Assembly: GCA_039794245.1 (NCBI GenBank)
Contig: JBDIVS010000003.1
Coordinates: 121,270 to 185,269, forward strand
Direction of reading: 5' to 3'
Length of the DNA: 64,000 nucleotides
Source: DAITQM01 sp039794245
GTDB lineage: Bacteria; Pseudomonadota; Gammaproteobacteria; Xanthomonadales; Wenzhouxiangellaceae
Part shown: positions 33,126 to 41,158 of the stretch, one piece after another
How positions within the stretch are numbered: the first letter of the stretch is position 1
How the letters are laid out: every line of letters starts with the position of its first letter
The notes under the pieces: generated by a model
What the model saw: the letters and a program-made list of their open reading frames with translations, nothing else
Told to the model about the DNA's origin: nothing
The model's database searches: none
Made by a program: the position numbers and the translations under genes

Positions 33126-34005
33126 ATGAAAAAACATTCGGCAGCCATGCTGTTCATGACCCTCTCCGGCAGCGCTTTCGCCGACCATCCATCCACCACA
33201 ATCGAAACCGGTTCAGGCTCGCCCATCGTCACGATCAGCGGCGCAGTAATGCCCGCCGGCGGCTGGGCTTTTAGCCTCCGCAGCCAGTATATCGACAACG
33301 ACGAACTGAACGATGAAGTTCTGGCCGCGGCGGCTTTCGCCGGCGATGACGTGCATAGTATCCGCTCGCTGACCAACTGGACATTGAATGTCGCTTACGG
33401 CGTCAGCGACGCTTTTACGCTGACCGCGTCGCTGCCTTATGTCCAACGCCGCCGGCAGCGAAAACGGCCGTCACTCCCACACCGGCACCGCCGAGAGGCA
33501 CGGCGGCCATCGTCAGTGGTATTTCGATCTGATCGCCGAACTCAACGGCGAAAGCCACGACAAATTACAAAATGCAGATGAAGTCGACGGCAATACGGGG
33601 GGGCACCGTGCTGTACCCAACAGTTGCATAAATTCCCGTAATTCTCGGTCAAGTGGGTGAGTGCGGCTTGTCCGATTTGCCGCGGAAGCGTAGTCATTCC
33701 TACGGTTCAAGGCAAAGCGGATAAGATGCGCCACCCGCTTGGGCGAGAAACCGGGCGCGTCACCCTGGGTGAATTTGAGTTTTTTGACTAATATTTTCAT
33801 AACTTACTGATTTAATTAAGAAATATAGAAATTCAAGCAAAATTTATGCAACTGTTGGGTGTACTTCGCGCCGGGCATCCGCTTCGGGCAGAGCGGCCGC
33901 TGGTCGGCCTTCCTGTCCGTCGGCCTGCCCGTGGTCAACGATCTCAACGGCACCCAAAGCGAACCTGATCTGCGGTTGATCGGCGGCTTGAGCTTTGCAC
34001 TATGA
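33126..34005 (+). pseudogene. Broken outer-membrane/transporter-like gene (deletion, frameshifts, MITE insertion)
   Basis: Starts with a good RBS (AAGGGG) and a signal peptide (KKHSAAMLFMTLSGSAFA), then VTISGAVMPAGGWAFSLRSQYID and ATLTASLPYV-type strands typical of a His-rich beta-barrel transporter-like family. After LPYV (near 33440) the frame changes and the text jumps to a second His-rich loop (GRHSHTG...RHGGHRQ). A second frame change sits at a run of seven G's (33597-33603). A 244-bp transposon copy then interrupts it at 33616. Beyond the copy the 3' end resumes (YFAPGIRFGQSGRWSAFLSVGLPVV...LIGGLSFAL, stop 34005). Relatives I recall are near 300 residues or longer, so a middle segment is probably missing. 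Confidence 0.8.
33616..33859 (-). mobile_element. Non-autonomous transposon (MITE), copy 1, 244 bp
   Basis: Terminal inverted repeats CCCAACAGTTGCATAAATT at both ends (the left end as written; the right end as its complement apart from one central base). It is flanked by TGTA at 33612-33615 and 33860-33863, a 4-bp target duplication. It holds no transposase. Its minus strand aligns with the plus strand of the copy at 40786. It contains an internal CGTAG/CTACG hairpin (33689-33704) and, on the minus strand, a short ORF beginning MKILVKKLKFTQGD. Confidence 0.92.
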
Positions 34006-34016
34006 GGCCGGCGCGC

Positions 34017-34045
34017 TTGCGGCGGCAGCGCGCCAGAGCTATGAT
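34017..34045 (+). promoter_or_regulatory. Sigma-70 promoter of tRNA-Leu
   Basis: TTGCGG (34017-34022), a 17-base spacer, then TATGAT (34040-34045); the tRNA begins 13 bases after the -10, leaving a leader of about seven bases. The site starts only 12 bases beyond the pseudogene stop. Confidence 0.7.
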
Positions 34046-34058
34046 AGCGACCCCTCCG

Positions 34059-34145
34059 GCCGGGATGGCGGAATTGGTAGACGCGCCGGACTCAAAATCC
34101 GGTACTGGCGACAGTGTGTGGGTTCAAGTCCCTCTCCCGGCACCA
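34059..34145 (+). tRNA. tRNA-Leu (anticodon CAA)
   Basis: 87-base tRNA. The acceptor stem is GCCGGGA/TCCCGGC with encoded ACCA at the 3' end. The D-arm region is GGCGGAATTGGTAGACGC, the anticodon stem CCGGA/TCCGG holds the loop CTCAAAA (CAA), there is a long type II variable arm, and the T-arm has GGTTCAAGTCC. Confidence 0.95.
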
Positions 34146-34191
34146 TACACCATTCCGTGGTGTTCCAAAAAAGTCCAAAAACTCCTGCAAA

Positions 34192-34204
34192 CCCAACTGT
34201 TGGG
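34192..34204. repeat. CCCAACTGTTGGG palindrome: fused MITE tips
   Basis: Perfect 13-bp palindrome made of the transposon tip joined to its complement, with no interior. Flanks are CAAA and TAAA, a 3/4 match to a target duplication. It is 46 bp beyond the tRNA-Leu gene. It could be a deletion derivative or excision scar of the family; it is short enough that chance cannot be excluded. Confidence 0.45.
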
Positions 34205-34242
34205 TAAATACAAGGCTTGCAACAAGGCTCGTTGGCCGGCCG

Positions 34243-36066
34243 CTACAACTCCCGAACGACGCGGAATCCGACGCGCGCCGAGCGCGTCGCCGGGCTGGTG
34301 GTCACCCGTAGGGCGCTGCGGCTCAGCGACGGCGTGCTGCTCCAATCGGCGCCGCGGACCACCCGCGAGGTGCATCCGGGGTTGTCCCAGGCGCTGCCGT
34401 CCACCGGCGCCCGGACGTAAGTATCGTGCCAGCAATCGAGTGTCCATTCCTTGACGTTGCCGTTGATGTCGTGCACACCGAACGGGTTCGCCGGGTACGA
34501 GGCGACCGGCGCCGGGCCCCAATAACCGTCTTCGTAGCGCCGGAAGTATTCGTTCCAGCGCCGCCGGCTGGGTGAATCATCACGTTCGCCGGCCAGGTTC
34601 TCGACCGCCGTGTCGGGTTCGCCGTCGCCCCACCAGTACCGCCCGCTGGTCCCGGCGCGCAGCACATATTCGAACTCCGCTTCGCTCGGCAGGCGATAGT
34701 GCCTGCCGGTCATTTCGGCAAGCCAGGCGGCGTAGGCCAGCGCGTCGTTCCATGACACATGGATCACTGGCAGATCGTCGGCCGCCCGCGCGCCGCTGTA
34801 ATCCATCCGCCAATTGACCGGCCGGAGTTCCATCCGTCCGGTGTCCTCATCATAAATGGTCGAATCGCCCATTTTTTCGGCATCCGTCCGATAGCCGGTC
34901 ATCCGGACGAAACGCTCGAATTCGCCGACCGTGATTTCGGTGCGGGCCAAGGCAAAGCCGCGTTCGAACGTGACGCGGTGCTGCGGGCTTTCATTGGCGA
35001 CCCGATCGCGCTCGTTTTCCGGCGAACCCATCGCGAAACTGCCGGCCGGGATCACGACCATTTGCGGGCCGCTTGCATTGGCGCTGAGGAAGGGTTCACT
35101 GAACGTCTGTCCGGGCTTGAAACCGCCATAGACCTTGGCATCCTCGAGACGCTGGTGCAGGCGGCGGCTTTCGGCTTCGTCGATGCCCAGAGCGATCAGC
35201 TCGTTGATCGCGTTTTCGGCGTCGGTGTAACGGCCTTCGTCGATCGCCCCGTTGGTATCGGCGGTCAGCGCCGCAAGGCGCGTGGTTCGCAATGCGGCAA
35301 TCCCGGTGCGAGCCGTCTCCACCGCCTCGCCGGCGCCGGCGATACCGCCGGCGGCTTCAAGGAGATCGCCGGCGGCTTCGAAATCGTTTTCCGCAGCGCG
35401 CGCCTTAGCGCTGTCGATCAAGCGCTGGCTAAGATCGGCGAGACCGGCCGTCGCCGCCGGATGCTCAGGTGCGATCGCCAGCACCCGGCGAAAATACTCC
35501 AGCGCATTGTCGCCGGCCGGCGCGATCAGGCGTTCGGCTCTGAGGGCGGCCTGCGCCGAGCTCAAGGTCTGGTTGATCTGCCGGGCGGTGGCCAATTCAG
35601 TACGCGCCGCCGGCAACTCGGCAAGCTCGGGCTGCAGCTCAGCTACGACGTTCAGAATCTGCTCGGCCTGCACCAGATTGCCGCCGGCGATCTGCTCACG
35701 GGCGGCGGCTATCTGCTGTTGCAAGAACGCCGTCAGGCGCTGCTGGGCCGCTCCGTCCTGCGGGCTGTAAGCGACGTTGAGCAGCAATTCCTGCAAGATG
35801 CGGTCCTGGGCGGCACTCGGCAGCCGGACTTCGGGGATGTTCGCCGCCGGCCTGACGTTGAGATCGTCCGGAATGGCGAGATCCAGATCCTGCTGCTCGC
35901 CGCCGACCACATCGCCCAACCGGCGCACGCGCCGTTCGTCGGATGGTGCTTCCGCTTGTTCGGGCGGCGGTGCACTTTCTTCTTCCTGCGCCAGCACGCC
36001 CGGCGCCGCGAGCAGCAGGCACAAGACCAGCAGCCGCCCCGAGTAAATGTCGCTACGATTCGCCAT
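34243..36066 (-). CDS. SUMF1/FGE-like domain protein with TPR-like N-terminal region
   Basis: 607 residues with a signal peptide (LLVLCLLLAAPGVLAQ). Residues about 90-310 are Ala/Glu-rich helices resembling TPR or coiled-coil repeats (REQIAGGNLVQAEQIL; ALEYFRRVLAIAPEHPAATAGL). The C-terminal ~240 residues form an FGE-sulfatase fold: VIPAGSFAMGSPENERD, ESPQHRVTF, LARTEITVGEFERFV, PVIHVSWNDALAYAAWL, YRLPSEAEFEY, FGVHDINGNVKEW, VVRGADWSS. The copper-binding cysteines of true formylglycine-generating enzymes are absent, so it is more likely a binding or maturation domain. The ATG at 36066 has GGGGAG seven bases upstream. Confidence 0.8.
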   Translation of the reverse strand: MANRSDIYSGRLLVLCLLLAAPGVLAQEEESAPPPEQAEAPSDERRVRRLGDVVGGEQQDLDLAIPDDLNVRPAANIPEVRLPSAAQDRILQELLLNVAYSPQDGAAQQRLTAFLQQQIAAAREQIAGGNLVQAEQILNVVAELQPELAELPAARTELATARQINQTLSSAQAALRAERLIAPAGDNALEYFRRVLAIAPEHPAATAGLADLSQRLIDSAKARAAENDFEAAGDLLEAAGGIAGAGEAVETARTGIAALRTTRLAALTADTNGAIDEGRYTDAENAINELIALGIDEAESRRLHQRLEDAKVYGGFKPGQTFSEPFLSANASGPQMVVIPAGSFAMGSPENERDRVANESPQHRVTFERGFALARTEITVGEFERFVRMTGYRTDAEKMGDSTIYDEDTGRMELRPVNWRMDYSGARAADDLPVIHVSWNDALAYAAWLAEMTGRHYRLPSEAEFEYVLRAGTSGRYWWGDGEPDTAVENLAGERDDSPSRRRWNEYFRRYEDGYWGPAPVASYPANPFGVHDINGNVKEWTLDCWHDTYVRAPVDGSAWDNPGCTSRVVRGADWSSTPSLSRSALRVTTSPATRSARVGFRVVREL

Positions 36067-36360
36067 CATCAAACTCCCCGCAAAGCACTGTGACTTGTTC
36101 GGCCAGCCGCCTGTGGCTGGTGCGTTCGGCGCTGCCGATTCGTCTTCCCTGGGTCGGAATACGCCCACCATCACCCAACCGTGGTTACAATGACCATATC
36201 AGCAACCGGCGCGCGGTGTCAGGCCGCGCCCCGAATATGCCGATCATACCGTCATCCCGTTGTCATGGCCAGGAGCAGGCCGGGAGCGGCGGCGATTTGC
36301 ATTTGACCACAAATCCGAGCCGCGCCCGGCGAGTGTCCAGAACAATATTCTCAAAGTGCG

Positions 36361-37512
36361 ATGCCGCCCAATCCCGAATCATCACCCCATACACCCGAAC
36401 CGCACGCCGCCCGCGTGCCGCCCGGCGCGCTCCACTGGCTCGCTGACGGCGTGTCGCTGGCCGCCGCCGTCGAGCTGTGGCGGCGCAGCCCGGTGCTCGG
36501 TATCGATACCGAATTTTTCCGGGAGCGGACCTACTATCCGCGCCTCGGGCTGATCCAGATCAGCGACGGTGAGACAGTCTGGCTGATCGACGCGCCGGCG
36601 ATCGATGATTGGGCGCCCCTGACCGAAATCATCTGCGCCGCCAGTATCGTCAAGGTCATGCACGCGGCCCGCGAGGATCTCGAAGTCCTCCGCCTGACGC
36701 TCGGCGCCGTGCCCCTGCCGCTTTTCGACACTCAGGTGGCCGCCGCTTTGTGCGGCCATCCCCCGAGCCTGAGTTACGGGGCACTGACTGAAACCCTGCT
36801 CGGCGTCCATCTCGCCAAAGACCACGCCCGCAGCAACTGGCTGCACAGGCCGCTGCCGCCCGAACTGATCGAATACGCCGCCCTCGATGTGCTCTACCTG
36901 CCGGCGCTGTGGCAGCATCTCGAAGCGCGCCTGCAAGCACTCGGCCGCAGCACCTGGCTCGGCGAAGAAATGCAGACCCTGGTCAGCGAAGCCGACACCA
37001 TCGATCTACTGAACGCCCATTACCGCCGCCTGCCGGGCATCGGCGATGCTGAGCCTGCGGCCCAGGCTATCGCCTATAGCCTCTGCCAGTGGCGCGACAG
37101 CACCGCCCGCCGCCTCGACCTGCCGCGCAGTTTTGTCCTGCGCGATGAAAGCCTGATGGCGCTCGCCACCGGCGCGCCCCACACCCTGACCGAACTCGAA
37201 GCGATGCCCACCCTGCACCGCAAGCAGGTGCAGCGTTACGGCCGCCAGTGGCTCGACTGCATCGCCGCGGCGACACCCGCAAACGCCCCGGACATCATCC
37301 GGCCCGACGCCGATTTCCGCCGCCGGGTCCGTGACTGGCAGAAGCGGATCGAGGACAAAGCCGCGACCTTGAACCTGCATCCGACCGTGCTGCTCAGCCG
37401 GCGCGATATTGAGCGCCTGTTGCACCACGGCCCCGGCAGACTGCCCGGCGGCCCTGACGGCTGGCGAGCCCGCCAATTGGCCGCTGACCTCGCCGCTCTC
37501 GACCAAGCCTGA
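36361..37512 (+). CDS. rnd: Ribonuclease D
   Basis: 3'-5' exoribonuclease trimming tRNA and other small RNAs. It has 383 residues. The DEDD acidic residues are visible: Exo I GIDTEFFRERTYYP, Exo II around VMHAAREDLEVL, and Exo III YAALDVLYLPAL. Two HRDC domains follow (DLPRSFVLRDESLMALA; PTVLLSRRDIERLL). An unstructured Pro-rich start precedes the catalytic domain, and a downstream start is possible. Confidence 0.94.
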   Translation: MPPNPESSPHTPEPHAARVPPGALHWLADGVSLAAAVELWRRSPVLGIDTEFFRERTYYPRLGLIQISDGETVWLIDAPAIDDWAPLTEIICAASIVKVMHAAREDLEVLRLTLGAVPLPLFDTQVAAALCGHPPSLSYGALTETLLGVHLAKDHARSNWLHRPLPPELIEYAALDVLYLPALWQHLEARLQALGRSTWLGEEMQTLVSEADTIDLLNAHYRRLPGIGDAEPAAQAIAYSLCQWRDSTARRLDLPRSFVLRDESLMALATGAPHTLTELEAMPTLHRKQVQRYGRQWLDCIAAATPANAPDIIRPDADFRRRVRDWQKRIEDKAATLNLHPTVLLSRRDIERLLHHGPGRLPGGPDGWRARQLAADLAALDQA

Positions 37513-37514
37513 CC

Positions 37515-37655
37515 GGCCCATTCCAGGACAGTCATGATCCAGCAATCCGGGACCAGGGCCCATTCCAGGACAGTCATGATCCAGCAATCCGGGACAGTCA
37601 TGATCCGCACCTGCCTTCGTTCGGGACAGCCGAGATCCGGGACAGGCATAATGCG
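37515..37655. repeat. Minisatellite with GGACAGTCATG core, rnd 3' gap
   Basis: Two 39-bp units begin at 37515 and 37557 (each with CATTCCAGGACAGTCATG and ending in AGCAATCCGGGAC), then a third core at 37592; further GGGACAG words lie at 37624 and 37639. It fills the 170-bp gap between rnd and the next gene. The core matches the repeats at 16770-16888 (opposite strand) and 63702-63781. Confidence 0.85.
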
Positions 37656-37682
37656 CTCTTCGGAAGACCATCGGAAAGACCC

Positions 37683-38561
37683 ATGCGCCGCCACTTCCTG
37701 CCCGTGCTCGCCTGTGTGCCGGCACTGGCCGCCCACGCCCAATTCACATTGCCGGAAAGTGATCTTTGGCTGCTGGTGCTCGAGGCGCCCGCGACGTCAG
37801 AACCGCAACGGCTGACGGCCCGGCCGGGTTACGACAATCAGCCGTTCTTCAGCCCGGACGGCCGGTTCATTTATTACACCCGCGGTGGGACACCGGGAAC
37901 GCCCGCCGAGGGTTACACCGACCTCGCCCGCCTCGACCCGGCGGGCGGGGAAGACACGGTGCTCGCCGCAACCCCACTCAGCGAATTTTCGCCACGGCCG
38001 ATCCCCGGCGAGGCAGGGCTGGCCGCGGTCCAGGTGCAGGCCGACGGGGCCCAGTGGCTGGTGCACTTCGATCCGGCAACAGGGGAATTCACCCGGCTCG
38101 GCAGGGCGGATAATGTCGGCTATCACGCCTGGCTCGACCGCAGGCGGGTGGCGCTGCTGCTGGTCGAAGAGCCGAACCGGCTCGTCCTGCTCGATCTGGA
38201 GAGCGAAAAGTGCCTGCCGATCGCCGCCCCAGCCGGGCGCAGTCTGCACGCGATACGGCCGCTCGATGCACTGCTGCTGGTTGCGATCTCGCCCGAGTCG
38301 CAACGCATCGAAAGCTGGGATCCGCTGACCCACCAGCGGTTGCCGCTGATCGCCCTGCCGGAGCGCAGCGAGGACTTCGGCCGGGCACCGAACGGCGATT
38401 TGTGGACCGCAAGCGGCAGCAAGCTATACCGCTGGCACCCCGGCGAGGACCGCAACTGGTCGCTGGCCGCCGAACTCGCGCCCTACGGTATTGCCGGCAT
38501 CACCCGGCTGGCGGTCAGCCCCGATGGGCGCGCCCTGGTGCTGGTCGCGACGGAACCCTAG
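37683..38561 (+). CDS. Secreted TolB-like beta-propeller protein
   Basis: 292 residues with a signal peptide (RRHFLPVLACVPALAAHAQ). A PD40-type blade motif YDNQPFFSPDGRFIYYTR and its repeat LAVSPDGRALVLVA suggest a WD40/TolB-like propeller in the periplasm. There is no peptidase domain. The specific role is unknown. Its stop overlaps the convergent ffh stop by four bases. Confidence 0.75.
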   Translation: MRRHFLPVLACVPALAAHAQFTLPESDLWLLVLEAPATSEPQRLTARPGYDNQPFFSPDGRFIYYTRGGTPGTPAEGYTDLARLDPAGGEDTVLAATPLSEFSPRPIPGEAGLAAVQVQADGAQWLVHFDPATGEFTRLGRADNVGYHAWLDRRRVALLLVEEPNRLVLLDLESEKCLPIAAPAGRSLHAIRPLDALLLVAISPESQRIESWDPLTHQRLPLIALPERSEDFGRAPNGDLWTASGSKLYRWHPGEDRNWSLAAELAPYGIAGITRLAVSPDGRALVLVATEP

Positions 38562-39913
38562 ACTTTCGGCAAACCGCCGCGGCCGGGGCCGGCGACCAGG
38601 CGCGACCATTTTCCGCCTTTCAGTTTTTTCATCATGCCGGCCATCTGCTGGTGCTGTTTGAGAACCCGGTTGACCTCCTGGACCGTCACCCCGGCGCCGG
38701 CGGCGATGCGCCTTTTGCGCGAACCGCGGATGATCTCGGGATGGTGCCGTTCGCCGGGTGTCATCGACTGGATCACGGCTTTCATCCGGCACACTTCGCG
38801 TTCGGGATTCGCCGCGGCCAGCGCCTCCGGCGGCACATGGGCGTAGCCGGGCAGTTTGTCGAGCAGGCCGGCGATGCCACCGAGTCGGCCCATCTGTTCC
38901 AATTGCCGCAAAAGGTCGTCCAGGGTCAGACGCCGGCCGCGGCCAAGACGGCGGGCGAGCCGGGCGCTCTCGGCGTGGTCGGCTTTGTCTGCGACGTCCT
39001 CGGCCAGGGTCTGGATATCGCCCATGCCCAAAAGGCGCGAGGCGAAGCGCTCGGGATGGAAGGCCTGGAAGGCATCAAGTTTCTCGCCGCTGCCGACGAA
39101 CTTGACCGGGCAACCGGTCACCGCCCGGGCGCTGAGCAGGGCGCCGCCCCGCGCGTCGCCGTCGGCCTTGGTCAGCACCAGGCCGGTCAGCGGCACGGCC
39201 TCATGAAAGGCGCGGGCGGCGAGCACCGCATCCTGGCCGCCCATTGCATCGACGACGAACAGAGTTTCGTGCGGTTTGACGATGGTATGCAACTCGCGCA
39301 GTTCGGCCATCAGCGCCGCATCGACGTGGAGCCGGCCAGCGCTGTCGATGAGCACGACATCGAGCTGGCCGCGCCTGGCCTCGGCAACAGCGGCCCGGGC
39401 GCGGGCCGCAGCCGTGGCGGCACCGTTGCATTCCAGCCAGACGGCCCCGGTTTCAACGGCGAGTTTGTGCAATTGTTCGAGTGCCGCCGGCCGCTGTACG
39501 TCACACCCGGCAAGGCCGACCCTGAGTTTGTCGCGCCCAATCAGGTGGCGCGCCAGTTTGCCGCAACTGGTCGTCTTGCCGCTGCCTTGCAAGCCGGCGA
39601 AAAGGACGACGAGCGGGCGCGGTGCGGCGAGGTCGAGCGGCGCGTGGGTGCCGCCGAGCAAGGCCGTCAATTCCGTGTGGACAAGCCCGAGCAGGGCTTT
39701 GCCGGGCTGTACCTTGCGGCTGATGTCACCGGCCGCCGCCTTCGCCTTGAGCGCTGCGATAAAGTCCCGGACCACCGGCAGCGCCACATCGGCTTCGAGC
39801 AGCGCGATGCGCACCGCGCGCCAGGTTTCCTCCAGATGCCGCTCATCGAACCGGCCGCTGCCGCCGAGGCGCGACAACACCTCACCCAGGCGCCGCGTGA
39901 ATTGACCGAACAT
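38558..39913 (-). CDS. ffh: Signal recognition particle protein Ffh
   Basis: SRP54 GTPase that targets membrane proteins co-translationally. It has 451 residues: N domain (FGQFTRRLGEVLSRLGG), G domain with GLQGSGKTTSCGKLA, DSAGRLHVD, TKADGDARGG and GSGEKLD, and a methionine-rich M domain (MGRLGGIAGLLDKLPG to GMMKKLKGGKW). Divergent from ypjD, as in E. coli. The 4.5S RNA gene was not found in the window. Confidence 0.97.
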   Translation of the reverse strand: MFGQFTRRLGEVLSRLGGSGRFDERHLEETWRAVRIALLEADVALPVVRDFIAALKAKAAAGDISRKVQPGKALLGLVHTELTALLGGTHAPLDLAAPRPLVVLFAGLQGSGKTTSCGKLARHLIGRDKLRVGLAGCDVQRPAALEQLHKLAVETGAVWLECNGAATAAARARAAVAEARRGQLDVVLIDSAGRLHVDAALMAELRELHTIVKPHETLFVVDAMGGQDAVLAARAFHEAVPLTGLVLTKADGDARGGALLSARAVTGCPVKFVGSGEKLDAFQAFHPERFASRLLGMGDIQTLAEDVADKADHAESARLARRLGRGRRLTLDDLLRQLEQMGRLGGIAGLLDKLPGYAHVPPEALAAANPEREVCRMKAVIQSMTPGERHHPEIIRGSRKRRIAAGAGVTVQEVNRVLKQHQQMAGMMKKLKGGKWSRLVAGPGRGGLPKV

Positions 39914-39971
39914 GACCCACCTCCCGTCTGTTGCGGGCGCTCGATTATACTCAGCTCATTCCGATGCTACG

Positions 39972-40784
39972 ATGCAGTGCATGCTCGCTCTCACCGTTGT
40001 CGTTCTTTATCTTGCAGCCGCTGCGTTGCTCGCCGCCGGGCCGCGGACCCCACCGCCCATCCATCTCGCCCTGCCGTGGTTCGCGGCGCTGCTGCAGGCG
40101 CTGATCCTCGCCGCGCACGGTGCGGCCCTCGGCGCCTACGATGCCGAATTGTTCCAGGTGCTGTCGCAAAGCGCCTGGCTGATGGTGCTGATCCTGCTCG
40201 TCGACGCCCGGCGCGATCCGGCGCTGCTCACCCCCGGCATCGTGATTTTCCCCGGGGCCGCACTGTGGGTCGCTCTGGCCGCCTGGGCGCCGGCCGGTCC
40301 CGAACCGCTGGCCCTCGGCAGCACCGGGGTCATCGTCCACGTCATCAGCTCGCTGCTCGCTTTCGGCCTGCTGGCCAACTGCACCGTACTGGCGCTCGTC
40401 ACCGCCGCCCAGGAACACGTGCTGCGCCGCCACCAGGCGCGGCCGTGGATGCGCAGCCTGCCGCCTTTGATCCGCCTCGAACGCCTGCTGTTCAGGCTGC
40501 TCGCCGCCGGCTGGCTGGCGCTCGGGGTGACGCTCGGTAGCGGCCTGCTGTTCGTGCACGACCTGTTCGCCCAGCACCTGGTGCACAAGACGGTGCTGTC
40601 CTTCACCGCCTGGCTGGTTTTCGCTGGCCTTTTGTTCGGCCGCTGGCGTTACGGCTGGCGCGGCCGCGCCGCGGTGCGCTGGACGCTAGCCGGCATGCTG
40701 TTTCTCCTGCTCGCCTATTTCGGCAGCAAGTTCGTACTCGAACTTTTGCTCGACCGCAGTTGGCAGACGCCTGGCGCGCACTAA
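39972..40784 (+). CDS. ypjD: YpjD-family cytochrome c assembly-like membrane protein
   Basis: 270 residues with about eight transmembrane helices. GSTGVIVHVISSLLAFGLL and, near the C-terminus, HLVHKTVLSFTAWLVFAGLLFG then GWRGRAAVRWTLAG and LLAYFGSKFVLEL closely match YpjD/CcsA-like proteins, which carry conserved histidines for haem. The start could be ATG 39972 or 39981; TATACT at 39946 may be its -10. The stop codon TAA lies within the 4-bp target duplication of the transposon that follows. Confidence 0.88.
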   Translation: MQCMLALTVVVLYLAAAALLAAGPRTPPPIHLALPWFAALLQALILAAHGAALGAYDAELFQVLSQSAWLMVLILLVDARRDPALLTPGIVIFPGAALWVALAAWAPAGPEPLALGSTGVIVHVISSLLAFGLLANCTVLALVTAAQEHVLRRHQARPWMRSLPPLIRLERLLFRLLAAGWLALGVTLGSGLLFVHDLFAQHLVHKTVLSFTAWLVFAGLLFGRWRYGWRGRAAVRWTLAGMLFLLLAYFGSKFVLELLLDRSWQTPGAH

Positions 40785-40785
40785 A

Positions 40786-41104
40786 CCCAACAGTTGCATA
40801 AATTTTGCTCGAATTTATAGATTTCTTCATTAAATCAATAAGTTATGAGAATATTAGTCAAAGCATCGAATTCACCTGGGGTGACGCGCCCGGTTTCTCG
40901 CCCAAGCGGGTGGCGCATCTTGCCCGCTTGCCCTCGAACCGTAGAATTACTACGGTTTTTACTCGGGCAGTCCTGCCCTCGCCCTGTCCCAACGGGCCGG
41001 CCTGCGGCCGTTCAAATTGCGTTCCCGACGCATTTTTCGGGCAATCGGACAAGCTGTACTCACCCGCTTGACCGAGAATTCCGGGAATTGATGCAACAGT
41101 TGGG
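40786..41104 (+). mobile_element. Non-autonomous transposon (MITE), copy 2, 319 bp
   Basis: Ends are CCCAACAGTTGCATAAATT (left) and the complement of CCCAACTGTTGCATCAATT (right), flanked by TAAA at 40782-40785 and 41105-41108. The first half aligns closely with the minus strand of copy 1. It carries an internal hairpin AACCGTAG/CTACGGTT followed by T's (40937-40960), GGGCAG/CTGCCC (40965-40978), and an extra ~75-bp GC-rich module (about 40965-41035) also found beside trmD. No transposase is present. It fills most of the 374-bp gap between ypjD and yfjD. Confidence 0.92.
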
Positions 41105-41158
41105 TAAAGTAATATTTTGCTAAACAATCGATAACCGGAAACCGCACACCTCACGCCC

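Noticed and set aside
37515..37607. CRISPR-like direct repeats
   Set aside because: Only two full units separated by 3 bp, no variable spacers and no cas genes.
38558..39960. 4.5S RNA gene near ffh
   Set aside because: No GGAAGCAGCC-type signature was found there or elsewhere in the window.
40845..41123. Short open frames inside the MITEs as real genes
   Set aside because: The two copies are out of frame with each other and no RBS or homology supports them.
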